A DNA stretch of 58,865 nt from Methyloceanibacter superfactus (GCF_001723305.1 NZ_LPWF01000038.1:1-58865); one strand, 5' to 3'. Positions 27,281 to 39,332 are shown, numbered from the stretch's first letter. A program made the numbers and translations. The notes: generated by a model not told the origin, from the letters alone.

Positions 27281-27869
27281 ATGACCGATGCCATCACCAG
27301 AGTGCATGACGAGGTGCTGGCGGCGAACGCGGCCTACGCAGCGGAGTTCGGCGACAAGGCCAAGCTCGCCATGCCGCCCGCGCGCCGCTTCGCCATCCTC
27401 ACCTGCATGGACGCGCGGCTCGACCCCGCGAAGTTCGCCGGCCTCGCCGAGGGCGACGCCCATGTCATCCGCACGCCGCGGCCGCGCCAGCGACGACGCC
27501 ATCCGCTCGCTGGTCATCTCCCACAAGCTGCTCGGCACCAGAGAATGGTTCGTGGTCCACCACACCGATTGCGGCATGGAGACCTTTACCAATGAGATCA
27601 TGCGCGGGCTGTTGCGCCAGAGCCTCGACACCGCGGAGATCGGGCCCGGCGGCTGGAAGGATGTGGGCCAAGGGCCGGGCTCCACGGAAGGCGACTTCAT
27701 CGATTGGCTGACCATCGCCGACCAGGCCGAGAGCGTCACCGCCGACGTGAAACGCATCCGCGCGCATAAGCTCGTGCCCAAGGGCGTGCTGATCTACGGC
27801 TACATCTACGACGTGAAGTCGGGGCGGCTGATCGAGGTGCCCGCGGCGACGGCGGCCGGGAGGGCCTGA
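27281..27869 (+). CDS. beta-carbonic anhydrase (two clustered one-base losses)
   Basis: Zinc enzyme interconverting CO2 and bicarbonate, about 196 residues. The start [20 protein letters not shown] follows CAGGGAGAG. Zinc and active-site residues are visible as TCMDAR (Cys, Asp-Arg dyad) and HHTDCGM (His, Cys). Between them the frame slips by two bases at about 27477-27490 (CGCACGCCGCGGCC for an expected CGCAACGCCGGCGGCC, the NAGGR loop). The rest continues normally to a C-terminal [13 protein letters not shown], typical of the short bacterial clade. Confidence 0.87.
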
Positions 27870-27914
27870 GCTCAGGTCTGAAGCAGCACCCTTTGCCCGG
27901 CGGCTAAAGCGCCG

Positions 27915-28229
27915 CTACCGCCATTTGGTGCAGAGGGCGTGGACGCCGCCTTTGCAGTTGCCGCCGGGGCGCTCATTGGCCTCGCAATAGGCTTCCTTCG
28001 TGGCGCTCTGGCACTTGATCTTGACGTAGCCGCCCATCGTGCCCTTGGTTTCGCACGCGCAGACCGGCGCGCCCGTGCCCCCGCCTTCGCAACGGGCTTC
28101 GGCCTTCGTGCCGTTGCACGTGATCGTGCAGTAAAGATCGCCGCACGAAGCGCGGGCGGAGTCGGCGAGTGCCGGGGTCGCAAGGAAGCCAAGGCAAAGC
28201 GCGAATAAGACCAGCCCAATTGCTCTCAT
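27915..28229 (-). CDS. cysteine-rich secreted protein
   Basis: 104 residues. The signal peptide (IGLVLFALCLGFLATPALA) is followed by about 80 mature residues with ten Cys (for example SCGDLYCTITCNGTKAEARC and GAPVCACETKG). This is enough for five disulfides, so a compact knottin-like periplasmic or extracellular fold is likely. I do not recognise the family. The preceding gene on the + strand ends 45 bp away. Confidence 0.7.
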   Translation of the reverse strand: MRAIGLVLFALCLGFLATPALADSARASCGDLYCTITCNGTKAEARCEGGGTGAPVCACETKGTMGGYVKIKCQSATKEAYCEANERPGGNCKGGVHALCTKWR

Positions 28230-28364
28230 CGGAAGGAACCTCCCCTTGACGTAAGGTGAAACGCCCCACCACCTAACGAATTGAGGGAAGGGCGACCTTG
28301 ACGTGCGTCAAGCCGGAGCGCCTCTGAAACGACGGGCCGCTTCGCCACGCTGGCGACAAGCACC

Positions 28365-29295
28365 CTAGAACTTGAACGTCGCCGAGAAGGTCGTGACGTT
28401 TCCCTCGAACCGGTTCACCGCCCCGAACTCCTGATAGTTGTGAAGATTGAGAACCGCCGGCCGCTGCATCAGCACCGTGTTGTAGATGAGCTGGGGACCG
28501 AGGCCGAACACGCGGCCCTTGAACGGACCGAGCCTGGCGCCCGCGCCCGTATCGCCCGTCAGCTGCTGATAGGCATAGCCGGCGACGCCGACCTGCAGCC
28601 CATTGGCGAATTTCTTGCCGACGGCCCCTTCCCACGTGAAGGCATCGCCGTTCTTGTAGTCCGTCGCCGGATTGGGCGTGCTGAAGGTCACGCCGACCGC
28701 GGAATCGATCTCGATCTGCGTGCCGGGATCGGTGTAGGTGACGCCCCAGCCGAGATTGACGCCGTAGCGGTTCTTCCCCGTGTTGGGCTCGAACCCGCGC
28801 TGGTAGCGCCCGGTCGGCAGCCAGCCCGTCAGATAGAGCGTGTTCGACCAGGCCCCGGAGGTCCAGCCGAGCTGCGCGCGCGGGATGGTGTCGCCCAAGC
28901 CCCATCCCGCCACCGTCTTTTCCTCGGTCACCAGCCCCGTGACCTCGCCATGAGCCCAGGCGTAGCTGTAGGAGGAGCGGAGCGACAGGCCGAGCCGGCC
29001 GCCAAGATCTTGGTCTCGGGCACCCAGAGAGTCGCGAAGGTGGTGGAGACCGGCCGCTTGACGACATTGAGCACGATCTTGCCGCCATCGATATAGACCT
29101 TGATGTCGCCGTCGTAATAGCCGACGCCCGTGCTCAGATAGAGGCCGGGGTCCGGCGTGACGCCGGCGCCGAAGCCGAAATTGCCCGGCACGTAGAGACC
29201 CGAAGCCCCTTCGTCGCGCGCGCCGGCGACAGGCTCGCGAGGGCGATGCTCATGGCCACGAGGAGAGGGGCGGCAAGTTTCGCAAAGCGCGCCAT
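28365..29295 (-). CDS. outer-membrane MetA/phenol-degradation-type channel protein (two frameshifts)
   Basis: About 310 residues. The signal peptide starts MARFAKLAAPLLVAMSIALA. After a lost base near 29225 comes LYVPGNFGFGAGVTPDPGLY. After a second near 29010 the frame continues as LGLSLRSSYSYAWAHGEVTG. The rest (WGLGDTIPRAQLGWTSGAWS, WGVTYTDPGTQIEIDSAVGV, YKNGDAFTWEGAVGKKFANG) is the beta-barrel pattern of the Phenol_MetA_deg family, ending in Phe (TTFSATFKF) as outer-membrane barrels do. It is probably a channel for hydrophobic solutes, and the substrate is unknown. Confidence 0.8.
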
Positions 29296-29415
29296 CGTCC
29301 CGTTTCTCCGCAAGGCCGCGCGGCGGCCAGCCGAATCCCTGGCCGGGAGATTAGCATCGCGGCGGCGGTTCCACTGTCATCGCCGCGCCACAGAGGCGCG
29401 CTTTGTCGGTGGCGA

Positions 29416-29636
29416 TCAGAAATTGATGGTCTTGATCGTCGGCCAGCGGGAGAAGCCTTGCAGCGATGCGGCATTGGCATGCGCTGCTTGCCGCTCGGCC
29501 TGCGTAGGCGTTTGAATTGGCCCCAGGTGCAGCCGAGGATTTCGTATTTGCCGCAAGTGGGGCAGACGATCACGTGACCGTCGAAATACTCCGGGGTGAG
29601 GTCTTTCGCCTCGCCGGCACAGACCAAGCATTGCAT
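29416..29636 (-). CDS. small zinc-ribbon protein (one frameshift)
   Basis: About 73 residues starting MQCLVCAGEAKDLTPEYFDG and carrying CxxC pairs at CLVC and CPTCGKYEILG, a predicted zinc ribbon. The frame breaks after TWGQFKR near 29515 and continues to a stop with ASLQGFSRWPTIKTINF. It is similar to short zinc-binding hypothetical proteins of Bradyrhizobium-like genomes. Interaction with nucleic acid is possible but unproven. Confidence 0.6.
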
Positions 29637-29694
29637 GGGTTTCGCTTTCGAGGTTGGCGCCCGCCGGTCTTGAGGCAGCCGCGCGATCGTCGCG

Positions 29695-29961
29695 CTAGAC
29701 GCGCTCGAGCTCGCTTTCCGCCATGATGCGGAAGAACGGCTCGCAGCCGCTCTTGATGCGATATTGGAATTGTCCGTTCCGCGCCGGAAGCTGCGCCACC
29801 ACTTTGTAGGGACCCGGCGCGGCCTTGCGCGGCGGGTAGCGCCGGCTGAGCAGCACCTCGTGCCCGGTGTCGAAGCCATGTCCGGTTGTGAAGTCGTGTT
29901 CGGACTGCTCGTCTTCGGTCGTGGTGACGCGTCTACGGGGGAGAGATTTGGGCGAGGGCAT
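29695..29961 (-). CDS. conserved hypothetical protein
   Basis: 88 residues. The N-terminal 30 are basic and Thr/Glu-rich. The C-terminal half has GPYKVVAQLPARNGQFQYRI followed by KSGCEPFFRIMAESELE, a pattern seen in many short Hyphomicrobiales proteins of unknown function. No membrane span or signal peptide is present. It is on the same strand as the zinc-ribbon gene and 58 bp upstream of it, so the two may be co-transcribed. Confidence 0.65.
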   Translation of the reverse strand: MPSPKSLPRRRVTTTEDEQSEHDFTTGHGFDTGHEVLLSRRYPPRKAAPGPYKVVAQLPARNGQFQYRIKSGCEPFFRIMAESELERV

Positions 29962-30182
29962 GAAGGCGCTCCAAGTTGGCAGGCGGGAGCGCGACGTAAG
30001 CTCTCTCAGCCATCGGGGCCTGTGACGATTGCCCGATGATGCCCCGAGACATGCGCCTTAATGGCCAAAATAGCGAGTCTTATAGTCGGTTGGCCAAGTA
30101 GTCCGATGGCCAAGGCCATGAAGCTTGGAGGCGCCGCACCCCGTCCCGCCCCCGCAACGCCTCGCGAGAACGCCCTTGGAAC

Positions 30183-30228
30183 GGACGAGGTGAGGGCATG
30201 ATACGGCAGGTTTTGGGGGCGGGGATAA
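30183..30228. repeat. imperfect direct repeat, copy B
   Basis: Same orientation as copy A. The 27-nt core (30202-30228) differs from it at one position, and the preceding GGACGAGG block is also shared. It sits 12 bp from the end of the Mrr-type nuclease gene, at the edge of the low-GC cluster. The surrounding 29962-30182 holds no supported gene. Confidence 0.65.
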
Positions 30229-30240
30229 GGTTCGCTCGGG

Positions 30241-31230
30241 TCAGGAGCCATCTTTCAAAGACGGGATGTAGATGCGTTTCAGTGGCAGCAACGCTTGGTA
30301 CCGTGGTTCAAAACGGTCGTAGTGATCGAAAATCATCTCAACAAGCTGTTCTCCCTCCACAAGTCGCAGCTTGGGATTTGATCTGCCGACCTCACGCGCG
30401 TCTTTGGTGTACGTACCAAGCGTTACAAATAGACCATGCTCACCATCTGCTACGTTGCCGAGCAGCTGCGTGACATCATTGCGGCCAATTGGATTTGTTA
30501 CTTGTTTGCACTGTACCTTAATTACAGGTGGTTCGAAACCGAGCCGGTCGCGGTGTGCAATAATGTCTACTCCGCCATCGCCGGACTTCTGTGTGACGCG
30601 TGTATGAAAACCAAGGCACTCCAATAAGTGCGCTACGAAGTGTTCAAACTCGTAAGCGTCAATCCCCCGCTTTAATTGGCGGATTACGAAATCGTTTGTC
30701 GTTTCCTCCGCCTGTGCGGCCACAACTTGCGTAACCGTTTCGTCATCGCGGCGTTCTTGTGCTTCATCTGGAGCGGAGGTCTGAGGCCGTTCCTCCAGCG
30801 CCGCAATAAACTCGTCTGCGTAGTTGCGCACGGCAAATAGCGTGATGAACGAGCCGATTTCGTAAAGCGCATCTTGCGAGAACTCTTCGCGAGGCAAGTG
30901 CTTCAACCATGTGACTGGGCGAAGGTTTGGGTAAGCAGGATTTGCCTGAGTGTCATGACGGTAGGGACCGGCGATCATCCCAATGTTGACCATGCGATCT
31001 ACCTTCGAGGGATAGATCACGACGTCGCCATCACTCACTTCATGCAGAAACCGGAAGAGAACACCAGCTTGCACCGGGATACTTCCGGCCTTGGCCGTGG
31101 GATATGCAGCCTGGATAGCCTCCTTGAAGGCATTGCGGTTGGCCGAGACTGAAGACAGGTCCCCCAGTTCAGGCCATCCAATAGCGACATAGCCATTATC
31201 GATAGGCTTGGTGCCGACACTGGCGTCCAT
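30241..31230 (-). CDS. Mrr-type restriction endonuclease-like protein
   Basis: 329-residue predicted DNase. The first ~140 residues (VAIGWPELGDLSSVSANRNA, then AGVLFRFLHEVSDGDVVIYP) look like an N-terminal recognition domain of the EVE/PUA-like kind seen in Mrr homologues. The C-terminal part is a PD-(D/E)xK Mrr catalytic domain: YEFEHFVAHLLECLGF, then KSGDGGVDIIAHRD, then IKVQCKQVTNPIGR, giving the D...QxK core. Mrr proteins cut modified DNA. The gene is 83 bp downstream of the HEPN gene on the same strand and shares its lower GC, so the three genes probably arrived and act together. Confidence 0.85.
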   Translation of the reverse strand: MDASVGTKPIDNGYVAIGWPELGDLSSVSANRNAFKEAIQAAYPTAKAGSIPVQAGVLFRFLHEVSDGDVVIYPSKVDRMVNIGMIAGPYRHDTQANPAYPNLRPVTWLKHLPREEFSQDALYEIGSFITLFAVRNYADEFIAALEERPQTSAPDEAQERRDDETVTQVVAAQAEETTNDFVIRQLKRGIDAYEFEHFVAHLLECLGFHTRVTQKSGDGGVDIIAHRDRLGFEPPVIKVQCKQVTNPIGRNDVTQLLGNVADGEHGLFVTLGTYTKDAREVGRSNPKLRLVEGEQLVEMIFDHYDRFEPRYQALLPLKRIYIPSLKDGS

Positions 31231-31313
31231 GTGGACCCCCCAAACCTTCTCTGAAGAGCTTATCGCGGAATCCTTCTAGTACATGGCGGGGGTCTACTGA
31301 AAGGGTGCTCCTA

Positions 31314-31976
31314 TCAGGCGGCTATTTCCGATGCAGCTCGTCGATAGAGTTGGAGCGACGCTGCGTTCTCGATGTCGGTCTTGAATTGACGCATTAGCGA
31401 AAGAACCTCGTCTGTAAGACTGCGCCATTCTTTGGCACTGAGGTCCAGATACTCCCCATGTGCGATCTTGTGGCGCCGTAGCACGAGGCTCTGATCTATA
31501 AGGTTATACTTTGACTCGTAGGCCGTACGAGAAATCGAGAGAGACACTGCGATGTTATCAAAGACCTTGGAGGTCAGATTTGATTCGGTGTCTATGGCAG
31601 AGGACAAGGATATCTTTGCGGGATTGGTCATTTGCTCCATAATAAAGTCGATGGCCTTTTCATTTGCCTCCGCTTTTCGCGACACTGTCAGCGTGTTCAA
31701 ATAACCCTTGAGCCCAAACACAACGAAACAGCTTTTCAGCTCTTCGTATTTGATACCTTGGTTGGTGATGTAGTTGAGGTAAGCGGTGGAGCCGTTCTTT
31801 ATGAACCCCTCCCAATGAGCATAGAGGAGGGCAATGCCAGCTCGCACGATGGTCGGTTCCGCAATGGACACTGCTCCTTTTACGCTCACCTTTAGGCTGG
31901 ACAGCTCCTTGATGCGCCAGCCCATCTCGTTATCCAGGTTCTCCTGAAGTTGGCTCAGTGTCCTGATTTTGCTCAT
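31314..31976 (-). CDS. MAE_28990/MAE_18760-like HEPN protein
   Basis: 220-residue all-helical protein. YAHWEGFIKNGSTAYLNYI is the conserved N-terminal helix of this HEPN family, and LRRHKIAHGEYLDL supplies the R-x4-H motif that forms the RNase active site in HEPN dimers. HEPN ribonucleases are common toxins or effectors in abortive infection and restriction loci. The gene starts 14 bp after the DUF262 gene on the same strand, a recurrent pairing. It is AT-richer than flanking housekeeping genes. RNase activity is inferred from the motif. Confidence 0.85.
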   Translation of the reverse strand: MSKIRTLSQLQENLDNEMGWRIKELSSLKVSVKGAVSIAEPTIVRAGIALLYAHWEGFIKNGSTAYLNYITNQGIKYEELKSCFVVFGLKGYLNTLTVSRKAEANEKAIDFIMEQMTNPAKISLSSAIDTESNLTSKVFDNIAVSLSISRTAYESKYNLIDQSLVLRRHKIAHGEYLDLSAKEWRSLTDEVLSLMRQFKTDIENAASLQLYRRAASEIAA

Positions 31977-31990
31977 ACCGCTGTGACCCT

Positions 31991-33100
31991 CTAGTGGGGT
32001 CTAAGAAAGTCTGTTGCCATTGGCAGTAAGTTCACAAGTCGCGTTGTTCCGCGCACACCTGCACCAGAATTCCTTTGGAATACGGGGTCATCCCAGAGCG
32101 CCTTGGCCTTCTGAGTAAGAAATTGGGAACGTTCTTCGGGATTCAATGCGGTAATCTCGTCTATGTTCTTAGACGTGCCAATGGCCATGACTTCAAAGAC
32201 GGACATAAGAAATTTTCCGCCGAAAGATTCACCATCCCAGCGTTTGAATGCGCTGCTGCCCAGTGCATCACTTAAGACGGAGAAGGTCTGCTCAAAGACT
32301 CTCTCCTCGACATTCGCATCAAAAGGAGGCTCGGTGGCCAGCTTAGGTAGGGCTTGGTCGAGGTATTCATGAACGTCCAGTCCTTTGGTGTAGGGGACGT
32401 GGCGGAACGCCAAGAAGCGAAGCACCAACTCCACACCCGCCTGCGCTTGAATTGCCGGCTCGGTCTGGATCGTGGTTGTCACAAAAGCAGGTAGCTGGGA
32501 AGCCTTCACAAGCCACTCGTGAAAATCTTTGTTAAGCATGACCGCGACGCAATTCCGAACCTCCTGTTCGGTTAGGGCGGCGCCGCCAGTATTCAGTCGC
32601 TGGAAGAGTTCAAATTTGGCTTGGGGATCACTTTCTTTCTTTAGTATCTCAACCCGGAGCCGCGCGCGCTTGATCTCAAGTTGGTGAACTTCACCAATTC
32701 CGTCCTCCGCGTCATCGGCGGAAGGCTCCCAACGTTTGCCCGCGAGACTTGGAAGGAAATTGGTACCTTCCAGTGAGAGTGCCCCCAACTCCGCCGCCCG
32801 GGGCCCCTTCAGGATGTTGGTGAACTGGAAAATAGTGGATAGACGTTGCAGCCCGTCGATAAGCTCCCAAATCCCTTTGTCGTCCTGAAATACAAATATT
32901 GGCGGGATTGGGATGCCAAGTAGTAACGACTCAATGAACCGTGTCTTCCGAGTGTCATCCCACCGAAACAGACGTTGGAATTCAGGATCAATGCGAAGCT
33001 CATCGTCTCGATAGAGGTTCATCAACTCTCCGATAGACATTTCGTACCCGTCGGAAACAATCTCCTTGCGCGCGGCCTTGATTTCTTCATCGAGTGCCAT
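31991..33100 (-). CDS. DUF262 (ParB/GmrS-like NTPase) protein
   Basis: 369 residues. The N-terminal DUF262 domain begins SIGELMNLYRDDELRIDPEF, then QRLFRWDDTRKTRFIESLLL, and contains IWELIDGLQRLSTIFQF, where DGLQR corresponds to the DGQQR catalytic motif of GmrSD-type and ParB-like enzymes. FELFQRLNTGGAALTEQEVR is the second hallmark. The C-terminal half is helical. DUF262 proteins are sensor or nucleotide-hydrolysing parts of several defence systems, here paired with HEPN and Mrr partners. A methyltransferase is absent, so classical restriction-modification is unlikely. Confidence 0.87.
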   Translation of the reverse strand: MALDEEIKAARKEIVSDGYEMSIGELMNLYRDDELRIDPEFQRLFRWDDTRKTRFIESLLLGIPIPPIFVFQDDKGIWELIDGLQRLSTIFQFTNILKGPRAAELGALSLEGTNFLPSLAGKRWEPSADDAEDGIGEVHQLEIKRARLRVEILKKESDPQAKFELFQRLNTGGAALTEQEVRNCVAVMLNKDFHEWLVKASQLPAFVTTTIQTEPAIQAQAGVELVLRFLAFRHVPYTKGLDVHEYLDQALPKLATEPPFDANVEERVFEQTFSVLSDALGSSAFKRWDGESFGGKFLMSVFEVMAIGTSKNIDEITALNPEERSQFLTQKAKALWDDPVFQRNSGAGVRGTTRLVNLLPMATDFLRPH

Positions 33101-33175
33101 GCTTGATGCCCCCAGTCGAACTCGCTCGCCTGAAGCTTACCGGCTTTGCGTCTCTACCTGAAGTAGAAACGCCTA

Positions 33176-36090
<2,915 letters not shown>

Positions 36091-36152
36091 GCTGACAGCA
36101 ATGTCGGGGGGAACGGGCCGCTTCGCAAGCCTTAGCCGCCAAAGGGTTCACC

Positions 36153-36200
36153 GGCAAGGGGCGCGGCAAGGGGCGCCAAAAGCGGCGCCAAAAGCGGCGC
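36153..36200. repeat. 12-bp tandem repeat between uvrA and the helicase gene
   Basis: Two copies of GGCAAGGGGCGC followed by two copies of CAAAAGCGGCGC, all with a 12-bp period. They sit in the gap between the helicase stop and the uvrA start, within the uvrA promoter region. The repeat may vary in copy number by slippage. Confidence 0.7.
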
Positions 36201-36216
36201 CAAGGGGAGGCGGCCC

Positions 36217-37789
36217 CTAGGAGATCAGAGCGAGCTTCTTGAGCCGCGACCTTATGGCGCCGGGCTTGCGCCCCAGCTCCGCGGCGATGGCGCCCACGCT
36301 CTCGCCCGCCTGGTGGCGCCGCCGCAAGTCCCGCTCCTCGTCCTCGGTCCACGGCGCATAGGCCTTGCCGTGGCTCTGGCGGAGCGCCGCCACGTCGTAG
36401 CTCTTGGCGCCCGCGGCCTCGGTCTGGGTCGCCCCGCACGCCTCCAGAAATGCCGCCTGCGACGGGCAAGCGCATTCGGCCCGAGATCGGCCAGCGCGTC
36501 GAGGGCGACGTCGGAGGCGTCGCGGAAGGCGACATCCTTCTCAATGGCCTGCGGGTGGACGTGGAGCGCCTTCTGGTTCAGCCCGAGGAGATGCAGGCCC
36601 GCCAGGCTGCGCAGGCGCGACAGGGCCACGTAGCCCTGGCCGTATTCGAACGCGCGGCTGAGATCGATCACCGCGGCGTCGAGCGACATGCCCTGGCTCT
36701 TATGCACGGTGATGGCCCAGGCGAGCCGCAGCGGCACTTGGGTGACGGAGGCGCGCTCCGTGCCGTTCTCCTCGATCTTCCAGGTCACCGGCTCGGCGAC
36801 GATGCGCTTGCCGCCGCGCGTCCTACGACCGGGGAGTCGGTCTCCGCGTCGAACTCCTCCACGATGCCGAGCGTGCCGTTGACATAGCGCCCGGCCGGAT
36901 CGTTCTTGGTGAACATCACCACGGCGTCCTCCGTGAGCACCAGGCGCTCCGGCGACAGACAGCCGCGCTTCAGCGCGTCGATGGAGAATTGCGGCCCCTT
37001 GCCGGTCATGTCGAACGCCCGCGTCCTGCCGCCGAGCTTGGCCAATTGCTGCTGGTTGATCTCGTCCACGGCGGCGTTGTGGGTGAACAGCCGCGTGCGG
37101 CTCGCGGGCAGCTGGTCGCGGTCGACCATGCGCGACATCAACAGGTCCCGGTGAAGGCCGACGCAGGCATTGGCGCGGATGGCGTCGAGCACGTCGAGAA
37201 AGGGCTGGTCGTCCTGCCGGTGCTGCTCCGACAGATAGCAGACCGTGGGATCGAGATCCCGCCAGGCGGCCGAGGCATGGGCGAACTCCGCGCCGAAATC
37301 GTCGTCGCCGTTCGCCAGGTCGAGCATGCCGTCATCGTCACGCGGGCGCCGGACCACGGGCGGCAGTTGAAAGAAGTCGCCAACGAGCACCACCTGCATG
37401 CCGCCGAAGGGCGCGTTGGTCGCCCGGATATGGCGGCAGACCATGTCCGCCAAGGTCAGAGACCGCGCCGGCAGCATCGAGATCTCGTCGATGATCAGGA
37501 CGCTGGTCTTCTCGATGCGGGAGGCGAGCCGTCGATTGGCGGCCAAGACGTCGAGATCGCGCCGCGTCAGCGTATCGCGCACGCCGATGCCGCTCCAGGC
37601 ATGGATGGTCGTGCCGTGGCCGTGCGTCGCGGCGATGCCGGTCGAGGCGGTATAGGCGACATCGACGCCCGACCGCGCCAGCTCCCGGAGATAGCGGTTG
37701 ACCGTGTGGGTCTTGCCACTGCCGGGCTGGCCGGTGAGGAAGATGCTGGCGCCGGTCTTGAGCAGCGCCAGCGCCTCGTCTTGAGTCAT
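36217..37789 (-). CDS. Pif1/RecD-like SF1 DNA helicase with C-terminal helix-turn-helix-like tail (two frameshifts)
   Basis: About 525 residues starting [20 protein letters not shown]. Helicase motifs: [50 protein letters not shown], and [23 protein letters not shown] with [16 protein letters not shown]. This matches AAA/Pif1-type helicases. The frame shifts near 36815 (after DSPVVGR) and near 36470 (after LADLG). The last ~50 residues ([20 protein letters not shown], then [20 protein letters not shown]) look like a Myb/SANT-type or HTH DNA-binding tail. It probably acts in replication-fork or repair processing. It lies on the same strand as uvrA, directly upstream. Confidence 0.82.
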
Positions 37790-37872
37790 GCCGTCTCCAA
37801 TTCCGCGCGGATAAGGTCCGCCATCCAGCATAACCGATGGCGGCACCGCGAATCTCAGGCATAGAGTGGCAC

Positions 37873-38433
37873 ATGACCATGACCCGCACCCAGCTTGCCA
37901 TCGTCGCCGGCATCATTTTGATCGCCGGCGCGCTGCTTTACGCCATGGGCCACCCGCTGATTTGCAAATGCGGATATGTGAAGCTCTGGCATTTCGACGT
38001 GGTGAGCGCCGAGAACTCCCAGCATCTGTTCGACTGGTACACGCCCTCGCACATCATCCACGGGTTTCTGTTCTACGCGGTGCTGTGGCTGGCCGCGCCG
38101 CGCCTGTCCTTCGGCCAGCGGCTGATCCTGGCGGTTCTGGTCGAGGCGGGCTGGGAGGTGATCGAGAACACCGACTTCGTCATCAACAAATACCGGGAGG
38201 CGACCGTCTCCCTCGACTATTACGGCGATAGCGTCATCAATTCGGTGAGCGACATTCTCTTCATGGTGCTCGGATTCTATCTCGCCGCCTGGTGGCCGGT
38301 CTGGCTCACCGTGATCGTCGCCATCGCGCTCGAGGTCTTCGTCGGCGTCATGATCCGCGACGGCCTCACACTCAACGTCATCATGTTGGTGTGGCCGCTC
38401 GACTCCATCCTGCAATGGCAGCAGGGCAGGTGA
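37873..38433 (+). CDS. DUF2585 (UPF0314) membrane protein
   Basis: 186 residues with about five membrane helices. The start MTMTRTQLAIVAGIILIAGA is followed by the family motif GHPLICKCGYVKLWHFDVVS, then DWYTPSHIIHGFLFYAVLWL and EAGWEVIENTDFVINKYREA. DUF2585 proteins are conserved in alphaproteobacteria and uncharacterised. The His, Cys and Asp residues near the membrane face suggest metal or lipid chemistry, which is speculation. Confidence 0.88.
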   Translation: MTMTRTQLAIVAGIILIAGALLYAMGHPLICKCGYVKLWHFDVVSAENSQHLFDWYTPSHIIHGFLFYAVLWLAAPRLSFGQRLILAVLVEAGWEVIENTDFVINKYREATVSLDYYGDSVINSVSDILFMVLGFYLAAWWPVWLTVIVAIALEVFVGVMIRDGLTLNVIMLVWPLDSILQWQQGR

Positions 38434-38440
38434 GGGTAGC

Positions 38441-39052
38441 TTAGAGCGGCACGCGGATGCCGAAGATCATCATCAGCATGAGCCAGGCGAAGGCGGCCAC
38501 TGTCGGATAGAAGGTGAGGCCGAAGCCGAAGGCGCGCAGATACGGGTTCTTGTGATAGCCGACCCAGAACAGGATGCGGCCGATCACGAACAGCGCCGTG
38601 AGGATCGGCAGCGTGCGCGCTTCCGACAGCGGGCAATACATGGCGAGGCCCGCATTGGCGATAAAGAATGCGGTGAACTGCTCGAACGTGTTGAGAATGA
38701 ACCGCGTGTTGATGTCGAGCGCCGAGTTCGGCTTGGCCACGCGCCCAACCCACATATTCGGGTCGAGCCGTTGCGCGGCCACGATGCAGATGCCGAGAAC
38801 GCCGGGCACGAGGGCGAAGACGGCGTCCTTGATGACCAGCGCCAGGCGGTCGGCGATGCCCCAGGCTTCCGGGGTCCAGTCCCAAACGAGTTTGCCGATC
38901 GCGAAAAAGGCAGCGGCGAAGATCCAGTTCCCCACCAGCACGGCGATGAAGGGCCATTGCCGGGAGGTGAAGCCGAGATATTTGCTACGCGGGTCGCGCC
39001 GCTTGGGCTTCCGGCGCCCTGTTGTCTGCCGCTGCTCGACGGACCGCTGCAT
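38441..39052 (-). CDS. MAPEG family membrane protein
   Basis: 203 residues. A basic N-terminal tail (RRKPKRRDPRSKYLGFTSRQ) precedes four membrane helices. The family hallmarks are LDINTRFILNTFEQFTAFF and LPILTALFVIGRILFWVGYH, as in MAPEG eicosanoid/glutathione-metabolism proteins. The bacterial role is unknown. The gene is convergent with DUF2585 (stops 7 bp apart). Confidence 0.82.
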   Translation of the reverse strand: MQRSVEQRQTTGRRKPKRRDPRSKYLGFTSRQWPFIAVLVGNWIFAAAFFAIGKLVWDWTPEAWGIADRLALVIKDAVFALVPGVLGICIVAAQRLDPNMWVGRVAKPNSALDINTRFILNTFEQFTAFFIANAGLAMYCPLSEARTLPILTALFVIGRILFWVGYHKNPYLRAFGFGLTFYPTVAAFAWLMLMMIFGIRVPL

Positions 39053-39187
39053 ATTTTCCTTTATCCCGCTCTTTCAGGCGAACAGCCCGGCTTGTGCCGG
39101 ACGCGCTGCCAAGACCAAACCCCATTCTGCTCTAGCCATAGGGCTCGTGCTCCGAAACCTCAAGAGGGCGTCATGGTAGACGCGGAA

Positions 39188-39202
39188 GAACAAAACAGGT
39201 AC
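39188..39202. promoter_or_regulatory. candidate SOS (LexA) box upstream of ssb
   Basis: GAACAAAACAGGTAC fits the alphaproteobacterial LexA pattern GAAC-N7-GAAC with one mismatch in the second half-site. It lies about 130 bp upstream of ssb, a common SOS gene. No other supported gene occupies 39053-39332. Confidence 0.4.
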
Positions 39203-39332
39203 ATAGCTGCGATGGGTCCTGACCTGTGGACAGGACCGGTGTCATCTGGATGCCGCCTGGATGCCATGGGCGTCCGGGGGCTAGAGTGCCCGCGAGGGCA
39301 TACGTGCCGCACAACTGCGGGGAGGTCGAAAT

